DNA from: an uncultured Psychroserpens sp.
Lineage (GTDB): Bacteria; Bacteroidota; Bacteroidia; Flavobacteriales; Flavobacteriaceae
NCBI RefSeq assembly: GCF_947500255.1
Contig: NZ_CANMRL010000003.1
Location: 434,001 to 498,000, forward strand
DNA: 64,000 nt
Direction: 5' to 3'
Shown piece after piece: positions 1 through 7,436 of this stretch (within the stretch, counting starts at the first letter, position 1; the number at the start of each line of letters is the position of its first letter). Position numbers and translations under genes: made by a program. The notes beneath the pieces were generated by a model, which had not been told where the DNA came from, ran no database searches, and worked only from the letters and a program-made list of their open reading frames with translations.

Positions 1-137
1 ATTTTCATTGGGCTTGACTACAAATGCCGTGGTACGTGTCTATTTTTAAAATAACGTTTTGGATAAATAAATCAAATAACGCTTATTGCTCAAATAAGAG
101 ACCACGTAAAAAACTGTTTTATTAATAATTAATAGCA

Positions 138-180
138 TGAGCAATATCATTTCTTAGATATCACATTATAAATAGATTTG
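138..180 (+). promoter_or_regulatory. TGA-N6-TCA activator promoter for ldhA
   Basis: Operator TGAGCAATATCA lies at 138-149 and the -10-like element TAGATTTG at 173-180, a start-to-start spacing of 35 nt. The inferred transcription start (~185) leaves a 22-nt leader before the ATG at 207. No other gene is visible in positions 1-206. One of 16 promoters in this window with the same layout. Confidence 0.75.
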
Positions 181-206
181 CTCTATATAACATTTAGTAA
201 TAGAAC

Positions 207-1199
207 ATGAAAGTATTAATCTATAGTGCCAAAGATTTTGAGATTCCATATTTAATACAAGCCAATAATAAAAAGCATACATTGAGCTTTACAGAAGAGG
301 CCTTATCATCTGAAACAGCCATGAAAGCTGTAGGCTATGATGCTATTTCAATATTTTCGGCAGATGAAGCTTGTTTTATCACTATCGAAAAGCTTAAGGA
401 TTTCGGTATAAAATATATAACACTTAGATCGGTTGGTTACGATAATGTTAACTTAAGAACTGCTAAACGATTACATATAAAAGTTGCTAATGTACCTGCC
501 TATTCGCCGTATGCTATTGCCGAACACGCAGTCGCTCTGTTGCAAACACTAAACAGAAAGCTAATTGAATCCAATTTTAGAGTCAATCACTATAATTTTA
601 ACCTCAATGGTCTTGTTGGTTTTGATCTCAACCAAAAGACCGTCGGTATCATTGGCACAGGAAAAATTGGCTCTGTCATGAGTCGGATAATGTATGGTTT
701 TGGTTGTACCTTATTAGGCTATGACATTGAAGAAAATGTAGTATTGAAAGAACGATATAATATGCGCTACACTACGTTAAAGGAATTATGTAATCAAGCA
801 GATATTATCTCTTTACATCTTCCTTTAAATACCGAAACCCATCAACTTATTAATGACGATTTAATTTCTGAAATGAAAGATGGAGTTATTCTTATCAATA
901 CTGCAAGAGGTGCTATTATCAATACAGAAGATGTCATAGAAGGTCTTAAAAACAAAAAGATTGGTGCTCTAGGTATGGATGTTTATGAAAATGAAAAAAG
1001 CATATTCTTTAAAAACCGGTCTCAAGAATTACCTAATGACGATCTCCTTCTGAAATTAAATGCCATGCCAAATGTTCTAATAACGGGACATCATGCATTC
1101 TTAACCGAAGAAGCACTCACAAATATTGCAGAGACCACTATCTACAATTTAAATTGCTGGGATTCTGGTAAAGACACCGAAAATGAATTAACTAATTAA
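207..1199 (+). CDS. ldhA: D-lactate dehydrogenase (2-hydroxyacid dehydrogenase family)
   Basis: NAD-dependent fermentative D-lactate dehydrogenase that reduces pyruvate to D-lactate in the cytosol. The 330-residue length matches E. coli LdhA, and the sequence follows it closely from end to end. The Rossmann motif GTGKIG is at 150-155. The catalytic triad reads as Arg234, Glu263 and His295, with the same spacing as characterised D-LDHs, and the GHHAFLTEEAL segment is typical. It is a single-gene unit behind a TGA-N6-TCA promoter and converges on a decayed HMA gene whose stop overlaps its 3' end by 12 nt. Placement in this regulon suggests a role under oxygen or redox limitation (inference). 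Another D-2-hydroxyacid dehydrogenase specificity is possible. Confidence 0.88.
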   Translation: MKVLIYSAKDFEIPYLIQANNKKHTLSFTEEALSSETAMKAVGYDAISIFSADEACFITIEKLKDFGIKYITLRSVGYDNVNLRTAKRLHIKVANVPAYSPYAIAEHAVALLQTLNRKLIESNFRVNHYNFNLNGLVGFDLNQKTVGIIGTGKIGSVMSRIMYGFGCTLLGYDIEENVVLKERYNMRYTTLKELCNQADIISLHLPLNTETHQLINDDLISEMKDGVILINTARGAIINTEDVIEGLKNKKIGALGMDVYENEKSIFFKNRSQELPNDDLLLKLNAMPNVLITGHHAFLTEEALTNIAETTIYNLNCWDSGKDTENELTN

Positions 1200-1411
1200 T
1201 TTATTTTCAGTCCCAACAATTGGGTAACCGATTCTAGATAGCACACGTTTTGCATTGTCGAAATCGTAATGGGTTTGATAATTAAAAGAGGTTGTATTAG
1301 CTTCAATATTCACATCAACATCACCAATATGTTTTACCTGAGATAATGCATTAATTATGTTCTTTTACAACCACAACTCTTCAGGTTTTCTATATGAACT
1401 GTTGCTCTCAT
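1188..1411 (-). pseudogene. Frameshifted HMA-domain (heavy-metal-associated) small protein
   Basis: Reading from ATG 1411 gives MRATVHIENLKSCGCKR and then a stop. Moving to the next frame near 1358-1366 continues as NIINALSQVKHIGDVDVNIE... through to RIGYPIVGTENKLIS and a stop at 1188. The joined product of ~73 residues has the beta-alpha-beta pattern of HMA copper-chaperone domains. One base seems to be missing in an A/T-rich run. The usual CxxC metal site reads SCGC, so it is also degraded. It has its own regulon-type promoter (1430-1472). A sequencing error is the main alternative. Confidence 0.6.
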
Positions 1412-1429
1412 GATATAATTTTTCGATCC

Positions 1430-1472
1430 TTAAACTAGTTGAAATACTCTACTAATGAAATGATATTCATCA
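1430..1472 (-). promoter_or_regulatory. TGA-N6-TCA promoter for the HMA pseudogene
   Basis: Operator 1461-1472 reads TGATGAATATCA on the minus strand. The -10-like element TAGTTTAA covers 1437-1430, again at 35-nt spacing. The inferred start (~1425) lies 14 nt before ATG 1411. It is back to back with the mlaE promoter, 11 nt away. Confidence 0.55.
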
Positions 1473-1483
1473 GTATTAATAGC

Positions 1484-1526
1484 TGACACAAATCATTTGA
1501 CACACCAGAGCTTAACCATACATTTG
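1484..1526 (+). promoter_or_regulatory. TGA-N6-TCA promoter for the Mla operon
   Basis: Operator TGACACAAATCA is at 1484-1495 and a perfect TACATTTG at 1519-1526, with 35-nt spacing. The inferred start (~1531) gives a 17-nt leader to ATG 1548. Confidence 0.8.
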
Positions 1527-1547
1527 AATTGAATATTACCGATTTAT

Positions 1548-2330
1548 ATGTTGGGATTCAAATCTATAAACGCACAACTAAAAGCCTTTCTAATTGAAAT
1601 TGGAGAGCTTTCATACTTCACTTCAAGATTTTTAAAGGAAGCGTTTAAACGTCCTTTTGAATTCAAAGAATTACTAAAGCAATGCTATAATATGGGCAAC
1701 CGTTCTCTCCTATTGGTTGGAATTACTGGTTTTATTATTGGATTGGTATTGACCTTGCAAACAAGACCAACGTTGACTGAGTTTGGTGCTGTATCATGGA
1801 TGCCATCAATGGTTGGTATTTCGATAGTGAGAGAAATAGGACCTATTATAACGGCTTTAGTTTGTGCTGGTAGAATAGGGTCTGGAATTGGTGCCGAATT
1901 AGGTTCAATGCGTGTAACGGAACAAATCGACGCCATGGAAGTTTCTGGTACAAATCCATTTAAATACTTAGTCGTTACTAGAGTTTTGGCCGTTACACTA
2001 ATGCTACCTTTATTAGTGATTTTGGGCGATGCTATTGCTTTATTTGGTTCTTATTTAGTTGAACATGTAAAAGGCAATGTATCATTTACGCTCTTTTTTA
2101 ACCAGGTATTTGATTCGCTTGAATTTGGTGATATCGTACCTGCAACAGTAAAATCTTTCTTTTTTGGCTTAGCCATAGGAATCGTTGGCTGTTTTAAAGG
2201 ATATTACTGTAAAAAAGGAACCGCTGGTGTTGGAAAAGCAGCGAACTCTGCTGTGGTATTTACCTCGTTGCTACTATTTGTAATTGATTTCATTGCAGTT
2301 TTTGTAACCGATATATTTTACGATCTATGA
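1548..2330 (+). CDS. mlaE: MlaE-type ABC transporter permease
   Basis: Inner-membrane permease of an MCE-class phospholipid/lipid transporter. The 260-residue length is normal for MlaE/YrbE. The signature EFGAVSWMPSMVG...REIGPIITALVCAGRIGSGIGAELGSMRVTEQIDAM, which contacts the ATPase, is intact, and about five hydrophobic segments are visible. Its last 4 nt overlap the ATPase start (ATGA, 2327-2330), so the two are translationally coupled. With the downstream ATPase and MCE-domain protein it forms the core transporter. Substrate and direction cannot be told from sequence. The ATG at 1548 fits the promoter at 1519. Confidence 0.9.
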   Translation: MLGFKSINAQLKAFLIEIGELSYFTSRFLKEAFKRPFEFKELLKQCYNMGNRSLLLVGITGFIIGLVLTLQTRPTLTEFGAVSWMPSMVGISIVREIGPIITALVCAGRIGSGIGAELGSMRVTEQIDAMEVSGTNPFKYLVVTRVLAVTLMLPLLVILGDAIALFGSYLVEHVKGNVSFTLFFNQVFDSLEFGDIVPATVKSFFFGLAIGIVGCFKGYYCKKGTAGVGKAANSAVVFTSLLLFVIDFIAVFVTDIFYDL

Positions 2331-3088
2331 TTGAGAAAAAAAACATATCGACCCAAGATATAGTGCTTCACATCAAAGATTTACATAAAAGCTTTGGCGA
2401 TAATCATGTACTTAACGGATTTAACATGCAATTATACCAAGGTGAGAACTTAGTCATTATGGGAAAATCGGGATCGGGAAAATCGGTTATGATTAAATGC
2501 TTAGTAGGATTAATGGAAGCCGATAGTGGTTCTATTTCTGTTATGGGTAATGACATTACCAAATTAGATCAAGAAGCACTTGATATTTTAAGAGCAGATA
2601 TTGGCTTCCTTTTTCAAGGTAGTGCTTTGTACGATTCTATGACTGTAAGAGAAAATTTAGAGTTTCCTTTACGTCGGCACACAAAGAAATTTGGAGAAGC
2701 TATTGATACTCAAACTCTAGTTATAGAAGCCCTAGAGAATGTTGGATTAGTTGATGCCATAGACTTAATGCCATCGGAATTATCTGGAGGTATGAAACGA
2801 CGAATTGCATTAGCGAGAACACTAATCTTACAGCCAAAAATCATTTTATATGATGAACCCACTAGCGGATTAGATCCTATTACCGCTAAAGAGATCATCA
2901 TTTTAATGCAAGACATTCAGAAAAAATACAACACCTCTTCACTCATCATTACGCATGATGTAGATTGTGCTAGAGTGATTGCAGATAGAATGATACTACT
3001 TATAGATGGAACAAATTATGCCGTTGGCACTTTTAATGAATTATCAAACCAAGAAGATCCAAAAATAAAAGCCTTCTTTAAACACTGA
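2327..3088 (+). CDS. mlaF: MlaF-type ABC transporter ATP-binding protein
   Basis: Cytosolic ATPase of the MCE/Mla transporter, 253 residues. Walker A is GKSGSGKSV (near 46-54), followed by a Q-loop (FLFQGSALYDSMTVREN), the signature ELSGGMKRRIALARTL, Walker B LYDEPTSGLDP and the switch histidine in THD. The FQGSALYDSMTV segment is characteristic of the MlaF subfamily. It overlaps mlaE by 4 nt and is followed after 6 nt by the MCE-domain gene. Confidence 0.92.
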   Translation: MIEKKNISTQDIVLHIKDLHKSFGDNHVLNGFNMQLYQGENLVIMGKSGSGKSVMIKCLVGLMEADSGSISVMGNDITKLDQEALDILRADIGFLFQGSALYDSMTVRENLEFPLRRHTKKFGEAIDTQTLVIEALENVGLVDAIDLMPSELSGGMKRRIALARTLILQPKIILYDEPTSGLDPITAKEIIILMQDIQKKYNTSSLIITHDVDCARVIADRMILLIDGTNYAVGTFNELSNQEDPKIKAFFKH

Positions 3089-3094
3089 ACGATT

Positions 3095-4087
3095 ATGAAA
3101 CATTCAAACGCACAGAAACTACGATTAGGCACATTTGTTATTATTAGCACGATTATTTTCATTGTCGCTGTATACCTCATAGGACAACGCCAGAACATGT
3201 TTAATAAAACATTTACAATAAGTGCTTACTTTCAAAATGTAAATGGGCTACAAAAAGGAAATAATGTAAGATACTCTGGTATTGACATTGGGACGGTTAA
3301 AGACATTACCATGATTAATGATTCTACTATAAAAGTAGATATGAATATCCAAGAAAAAATTATCTCTCATATTAAAAAAAATGGTATTGCAACAATTGGA
3401 TCCGATGGTTTGGTTGGTAATATGATCGTAAACATTGTTCCTGGTAAAGGCCATTCAGAAATAATAAGTAATGGAGATATTATTGAATCCTACAGTAAAA
3501 TTGGAGCTGATGATATTTTAAGCACATTAAGCGTAAGTTCTGAAAATGCAGCCATACTCACAGCCGACCTCCTAAAGATTACCAATGCCATGACCGAAGG
3601 AAAAGGAACATTAGGTGTATTACTTAATGATACTATCATGGCCAAAGAACTACAGCAATCTGTTACTAATCTCAAAATAGCAAGCTATGGTGCAACAAAA
3701 TCAATCACAGATCTCAACAACATTATATCCTCACTAAAGACAAATGACAATACTGTTTTAGGCATGTTAATTAATGATTCTATTTCAGGAAAAAAACTAA
3801 AATCTATTGTAAATAACCTCGAATCTTCTAGTATAGAGATAGAAAAAGTTGTTGGTAATATTAATACAGTAGTTGATGATTTTAATTCAAGTGAAGGTGC
3901 TTTCAACTACATTATAAAGGACTCTTCATTGGTAAATAATTTGAAATCTACCTTAAAAAACATTAACGAAGGTACAGACAAATTCAACCAAAACATGGAA
4001 GCTTTAAAGCATAACTTCCTAACGCGAGGTTATTTTAGGAAACTAGAACGTCAGGAAAAGAAGGAAGCAAACAATACAAAAGATTAG
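3095..4087 (+). CDS. mlaD: MCE domain protein (MlaD-like lipid-binding subunit)
   Basis: Single-pass inner-membrane protein with one periplasmic MCE domain, expected to form a ring that guides lipids to or from the permease. A transmembrane helix spans about 12-30. The MCE core at about 36-120 includes GLQKGNNVRYSGIDIGTVKDI and ends near GHSEI. Residues 150-310 are a long amphipathic/coiled region with repeated GTLGVLLND and VLGMLINDS segments, common in Bacteroidota MCE proteins. Length (330) is usual. It is the last large gene of the operon. No outer-membrane partner (MlaA) or MlaC homolog is encoded nearby. Confidence 0.88.
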   Translation: MKHSNAQKLRLGTFVIISTIIFIVAVYLIGQRQNMFNKTFTISAYFQNVNGLQKGNNVRYSGIDIGTVKDITMINDSTIKVDMNIQEKIISHIKKNGIATIGSDGLVGNMIVNIVPGKGHSEIISNGDIIESYSKIGADDILSTLSVSSENAAILTADLLKITNAMTEGKGTLGVLLNDTIMAKELQQSVTNLKIASYGATKSITDLNNIISSLKTNDNTVLGMLINDSISGKKLKSIVNNLESSSIEIEKVVGNINTVVDDFNSSEGAFNYIIKDSSLVNNLKSTLKNINEGTDKFNQNMEALKHNFLTRGYFRKLERQEKKEANNTKD

Positions 4088-4090
4088 ATC

Positions 4091-4168
4091 ATGAAAATAG
4101 AACACCTCGAAGAACGCGTTACAGATTACAAAAACTATATTAATCTGTTTCAAGATCTAGATAAATAA
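4091..4168 (+). CDS. Possible 25-residue small protein
   Basis: A 25-codon ORF (MKIEHLEERVTDYKNYINLF...) starts 3 nt after the mlaD stop and ends 4 nt before a strong hairpin terminator. It is charged and could form a short helix. Position and spacing suggest it is translated with the operon, but its length is too short to exclude chance. No family is recognised. Confidence 0.35.
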   Translation: MKIEHLEERVTDYKNYINLFQDLDK

Positions 4169-4172
4169 AGAA

Positions 4173-4204
4173 AAGCCGAGCATCTCATAAGAAATGCTCG
4201 GCTT
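4173..4204. terminator. Bidirectional intrinsic terminator
   Basis: GCCGAGCAT (4175-4183) pairs perfectly with ATGCTCGGC (4194-4202) around a 10-nt loop. It is flanked by A-runs on the left and TT on the right, so it can serve the mla operon and the converging gerW-like gene. Confidence 0.8.
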
Positions 4205-4225
4205 GTTCATGTAACTGTCAAACCA

Positions 4226-4597
4226 CTACTTTTGTGGTTCTGCAGCTCTTTTATTTGCTGAAATTTTCTCAATCATATCTGGTACTTTTTCAAAAGCAGC
4301 GGCTAAACCATGTGCTTTACCTGCTTCTATAAATGAGATTTCGTCTTCTTTAGTCACTAAGAAACCAATAGGTTCAATACCTACTCCTGCACCTGCTCCC
4401 ATACCTTCACCTCGCTTGTTGCCTTTTCCTTCAACGCCTTCGCCTCCTCCTGAGCCAAATCCCATACCAACTTTAATGACTGGGACGCATTTAAACTGTC
4501 CTAATTCAAATTGGTTGCCAACTACTGTTTCAGTTTTGGCTTCAGACTTAATAAAGTCCGTAATTTTTCCTAATAATTCTTCAAAATGTAATTCCAT
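4226..4597 (-). CDS. GerW/YtfJ family protein
   Basis: 123 residues of the GerW (YtfJ) family, named from a Bacillus spore-germination protein but widespread in non-sporulating bacteria, where the role is unknown. The family pattern is clear: an amphipathic N-terminus (FEELLGKITDFIKSEAKTETVVG), VIPV-like VPVIKVGMGFGSGGGEG, a glycine-rich middle, then GAGAGVGIEPIGFLV. It lies 11 nt after the DUF2953-like gene, the same pairing as ytfI-ytfJ in Firmicutes. Confidence 0.82.
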   Translation of the reverse strand: MELHFEELLGKITDFIKSEAKTETVVGNQFELGQFKCVPVIKVGMGFGSGGGEGVEGKGNKRGEGMGAGAGVGIEPIGFLVTKEDEISFIEAGKAHGLAAAFEKVPDMIEKISANKRAAEPQK

Positions 4598-4608
4598 GAT
4601 ATTAAGTT

Positions 4609-5115
4609 TTAAATGTTAATAAATGATCTTATCATACGAATTGGTCTATTCTCAACAGATAGTAATATTTTATTTCTTCCTTCATAATTAACGCCTAAAT
4701 GATGTCCTCTATAAAAATTTAGAAATGCAAAAATTGGATATAATTTCGAATTCGAAATACAATCTCCAGTATCAATATCTAACTGAAACTGTTTGATCTT
4801 AAACGATTTTAATACTCTAAATACTTTTTTGAATGGGATACGCTTATCTCCTCTTTTTTTACTAGTGTTCGTTTTAACTGCTTTAGTCTTTGACCGCTTT
4901 TTTTTCTGGAGTGGGTAAACAAAAAAATTAAAGAAGAACACCTTGAAATGAATTTTAAAAATTTCAGCTTCATCGGGCTCAATACTTGCCTTTAACAAAC
5001 CTTTTATTTTTATAAAATATTGGTTGGTCGAAGTGTCAATATAGAAGACAATCGGAACCAATAATAAATAAATGATTGCTAGCAAAAATATGATCAAAAG
5101 TATGTAGAATACCAT
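4609..5115 (-). CDS. DUF2953-like membrane-anchored protein (YtfI-like)
   Basis: 168 residues with an N-terminal transmembrane segment (FYILLIIFLLAIIYLLLVPIVF) and a following beta-rich part (YFIKIKGLLKASIEPDE) as in DUF2953 proteins. A basic linker (QKKKRSKTKAV...KKRGDKR) lies near 95-118. The C-terminus (LNFYRGHHLGVNYEGRNKILLSVENRPIRMI) fits the same family. The assignment leans partly on its position directly before the GerW-like gene. It has its own promoter at 5130-5173. Function is unknown. Confidence 0.6.
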   Translation of the reverse strand: MVFYILLIIFLLAIIYLLLVPIVFYIDTSTNQYFIKIKGLLKASIEPDEAEIFKIHFKVFFFNFFVYPLQKKKRSKTKAVKTNTSKKRGDKRIPFKKVFRVLKSFKIKQFQLDIDTGDCISNSKLYPIFAFLNFYRGHHLGVNYEGRNKILLSVENRPIRMIRSFINI

Positions 5116-5129
5116 ATCTTGATTTTACT

Positions 5130-5173
5130 GTAAAGTACGATCAATTAAAGGTCTAACACAATGATATTAATCA
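5130..5173 (-). promoter_or_regulatory. TGA-N6-TCA promoter for DUF2953/gerW-like pair
   Basis: The operator at 5162-5173 reads TGATTAATATCA on the minus strand. The -10-like element TACTTTAC begins at 5137, a spacing of 36 nt, the only case that is not 35. The inferred start is about 10 nt before ATG 5115. Confidence 0.6.
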
Positions 5174-5192
5174 GTTTAGAACAACTGTCCAG

Positions 5193-5576
5193 CTATAAAT
5201 TTTTTCGTTGACTCCTAAGATACCAGCTTATGACAAAAAGCGATCCCAAGAGTGGTATTAATGACGTTAATCCCAAAATAATCCACCAAAAATTTGGACC
5301 TCTAAAATTAAAAAAATAGACCAGCCACAAACCAGAAATAATAATTAATATACCACCAAATAGTTCTCTTTTCCTAGCTACAAAAACCAATACAATAAGT
5401 AAAATCCAAGGCAATCCATTTGGACTATTTCTTAAGACGCCTTCAATACCTCCTCCATAATCTGTAGAACCAGACAATATAGAAAAAGCCAGCAGCAAAC
5501 TAGCAATTAGCAACAGGCCATAACGTGCTATATACCTTAACATTGTTGCTGTTTTATTTGTGTTATTACTACTCAC
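5193..5576 (-). CDS. Small four-helix membrane protein, unknown function
   Basis: 127 residues with about four hydrophobic helices: near 15-33 (YGLLLIASLLLAFSILSG), 55-66, 74-90 and 97-119. A short basic C-terminus (RSQRKNL) follows. No catalytic motif is visible and I do not recognise a named function. It lies 14 nt after the flavin-binding protein gene and so probably belongs to the operon that starts at 6577. Confidence 0.7.
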   Translation of the reverse strand: MSSNNTNKTATMLRYIARYGLLLIASLLLAFSILSGSTDYGGGIEGVLRNSPNGLPWILLIVLVFVARKRELFGGILIIISGLWLVYFFNFRGPNFWWIILGLTSLIPLLGSLFVISWYLRSQRKNL

Positions 5577-5590
5577 GCTGGGATTGAATT

Positions 5591-6052
5591 TTAATCTTTA
5601 TGCCTTCTCATTTTCCCTGTGATTTCATCAATTTTTATTAAAAAAATAATAGGAAAATCGTCTTTATATATCTGACTAGAAAACTGGCTTATAAAATCAA
5701 GTTTTCTATGCTCTTTTCTAACAATTAAATCTTTCACGCCTAGAGAGAAATCATGCAAATGTGCTTTAGCTTCACTTCCATACAGTTCTTGGTAATGCCC
5801 ATGAACCAGAATAGAATCCCAAGTATTCACAGAATCTATTTCAGAAACTTCCATAGAAACAGCTGTATGCTTTCGCATAGCTTTTACCTTATGACCTTCA
5901 GCGGAATATCCTATTATAGCATTGATGTTTTTATCATAGAAATAGGTTATTGGTGCGATAAAAGGTTTGCCATTATAGATATATGACAAATGACCTATAT
6001 AGTTATTAGCCAAAATGCGAATACACTCATTGTCGTTTAGATGTCTTATCAT
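5591..6052 (-). CDS. Pyridoxamine 5'-phosphate oxidase-like FMN-binding protein
   Basis: 153-residue split-barrel flavoprotein of the PPOX/NimA-like superfamily. Visible features are the N-terminal LNDNECIRILANNYIGHLSY, the GKPFIAPITYFYD strand pair and GYSAEGHKVKAMRKHTAVSMEV, the usual FMN phosphate-binding and dimer region. Proteins of this type reduce or bind flavin, and nitroimidazole reductases belong here; the substrate is not evident. It sits in an operon with a flavodoxin-like protein (13 nt upstream) and a small membrane protein. Confidence 0.8.
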   Translation of the reverse strand: MIRHLNDNECIRILANNYIGHLSYIYNGKPFIAPITYFYDKNINAIIGYSAEGHKVKAMRKHTAVSMEVSEIDSVNTWDSILVHGHYQELYGSEAKAHLHDFSLGVKDLIVRKEHRKLDFISQFSSQIYKDDFPIIFLIKIDEITGKMRRHKD

Positions 6053-6064
6053 GATTTAAAGTTT

Positions 6065-6577
6065 TTAATGACTCTTAAGTATTATTTCTAGTTTACTAAG
6101 CGCTTGTTTAACCATAACCAGACTATTTTCTGACTTTGATTCGCCAGTAATAGCATCCACATCATCCATTTTACGAGATCCTTCTCCAGATGTTGTAATA
6201 ACTACTATTCTTTCACTGTATGGTTTAGTTCTCTCTACAAAAGTTTCGATTGACTTAGGTGGTTTCCAGTTCTCCCATGTATGTATAAGTACTAAGGCAC
6301 TATAGCTTCTTGGCTCAATATCTTTCAACTCGGAAATATCTACTACTTTGATATATATAGAATCCTCTTTAAAGTGGTCAATTATAGTTGTAGTGAGTTT
6401 GCCTTTAAATTCACTTCCTTGGGTGGCAATAAGTAGTTTCTGACTGTATTCAGGAGAATTTACATCGAAACTCTCTGCTACATCCATAGAATATGTTTGC
6501 TGATACCAAATTGAAATAAAAAATAGTAATCCAATTATAGTTCCTACTAGAACAAGTATCTTTTTAGTTCGAGACAT
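6065..6577 (-). CDS. Membrane-anchored flavodoxin-like fold protein
   Basis: 170 residues with an N-terminal membrane anchor (about 7-26, ILVLVGTIIGLLFFISIWY). The rest resembles a flavodoxin fold: KLLIATQGSEFKGKLTTTIIDHF as the first strand/loop/helix, ALVLIHTWENWKPP as the central strand, and RIVVITTSGEG. The phosphate-binding loop is not canonical, so FMN binding is uncertain. It is first in a three-gene operon with a PPOX-like flavoprotein, which supports a redox role (inference). Confidence 0.6.
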   Translation of the reverse strand: MSRTKKILVLVGTIIGLLFFISIWYQQTYSMDVAESFDVNSPEYSQKLLIATQGSEFKGKLTTTIIDHFKEDSIYIKVVDISELKDIEPRSYSALVLIHTWENWKPPKSIETFVERTKPYSERIVVITTSGEGSRKMDDVDAITGESKSENSLVMVKQALSKLEIILKSH

Positions 6578-6598
6578 AGATATATGTATTTACTTAGG

Positions 6599-6641
6599 TT
6601 AAATTAACCCATACAGCATTGTTTTACTATGATAAAAATCA
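6599..6641 (-). promoter_or_regulatory. TGA-N6-TCA promoter for the 6577-5193 operon
   Basis: The operator at 6630-6641 reads TGATTTTTATCA on the minus strand, with TAATTTAA at 6606-6599 and 35-nt spacing. The inferred leader to ATG 6577 is ~17 nt. Confidence 0.65.
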
Positions 6642-6681
6642 GTTGATAAAAATTAGAAAACACCTCAAATACCAAATGGGT

Positions 6682-7305
6682 TTATAAATTGCTTTTCTTT
6701 AAGCGTCTCTTATCTCTGTAAGCCCAATAAATTCCTTTAACATCAGATGCCCAATGCGGATACATGAAAATAAGTGTAATCTCTTCAAAGGTTTCTAGTA
6801 ATCCGATACCTATCATGATATAAAAAAGGATATAATTTGGATCAAAGAACAGTGCATATAAAATAAATGCACTTTGCATAACCGCTGAAAGCTTTGCCAA
6901 ATAGGTGTGAAAAGCTGTGGCTTTACCATATTTAAAATACGCGATCAACATTTGTATGATATACGGAACAAAAGCAATAGCAATTAATAAAACATTCTTT
7001 ATAATGAATTCTTTTTCAAAATAAAACAAGGCAATCAACCCAACAACAAGTGTAATTTGATCGCCAAAAGAATCTAATTGAGATCCTCTAGGGCTCGTAA
7101 TCTTAAGCTTCCTGGCTAAGAATCCGTCAATAGCATCTGTTGCATAACTTACGGCTAATAAACTCGCACATATTAGCTGTTGATCAAACCAAATAAAGCC
7201 TAATATGAAAGGTGCTGCTGCGATTCTGTAGAATGAAAACCAATCGGCAATATTATAATTTTTAAATGTTAGCATAGTAACGTATTGAGGATAATCTAAC
7301 TTCAA
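6682..7305 (-). CDS. CDP-alcohol phosphatidyltransferase family protein
   Basis: Membrane enzyme that joins an alcohol to a CDP-activated lipid head. The family signature D-x2-DG-x2-AR-x8-G-x3-D-x3-D is complete in DAIDGFLARKLKITSPRGSQ followed by LDSFGD (residues about 56-81). The remainder is hydrophobic with about five further helices. Length 207 is typical. It is too divergent to assign PgsA, PssA or another specificity by eye. It is a single gene sharing a divergent operator with a 50-residue membrane protein. The lipid theme recalls the Mla genes in the same regulon. Confidence 0.82.
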   Translation of the reverse strand: MKLDYPQYVTMLTFKNYNIADWFSFYRIAAAPFILGFIWFDQQLICASLLAVSYATDAIDGFLARKLKITSPRGSQLDSFGDQITLVVGLIALFYFEKEFIIKNVLLIAIAFVPYIIQMLIAYFKYGKATAFHTYLAKLSAVMQSAFILYALFFDPNYILFYIMIGIGLLETFEEITLIFMYPHWASDVKGIYWAYRDKRRLKKSNL

Positions 7306-7339
7306 AAAGTCAGTATCATTTTAATGACACTTTAGAGTT

Positions 7340-7382
7340 GAAAAGTAATTGAAAATTAAAAATTTAGAAATGACATTGATCA
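7340..7382 (-). promoter_or_regulatory. TGA-N6-TCA promoter (leftward arm of shared operator)
   Basis: The operator at 7371-7382 (TGATCAATGTCA on the minus strand) is followed by TACTTTTC at 7347-7340, with 35-nt spacing. The inferred leader to ATG 7305 is ~30 nt. Confidence 0.7.
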
Positions 7383-7413
7383 TTTTACATACGACTCTTA
7401 TCATTTAATTTTA
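7371..7413 (+). promoter_or_regulatory. TGA-N6-TCA promoter (rightward arm of shared operator)
   Basis: The same 12-bp operator (TGACATTGATCA) is followed on the plus strand by TAATTTTA at 7406-7413, also at 35-nt spacing. The inferred leader to ATG 7437 is ~19 nt. One palindrome serves both directions. Confidence 0.7.
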
Positions 7414-7436
7414 AAGCAATCATAAAATCTACACCA

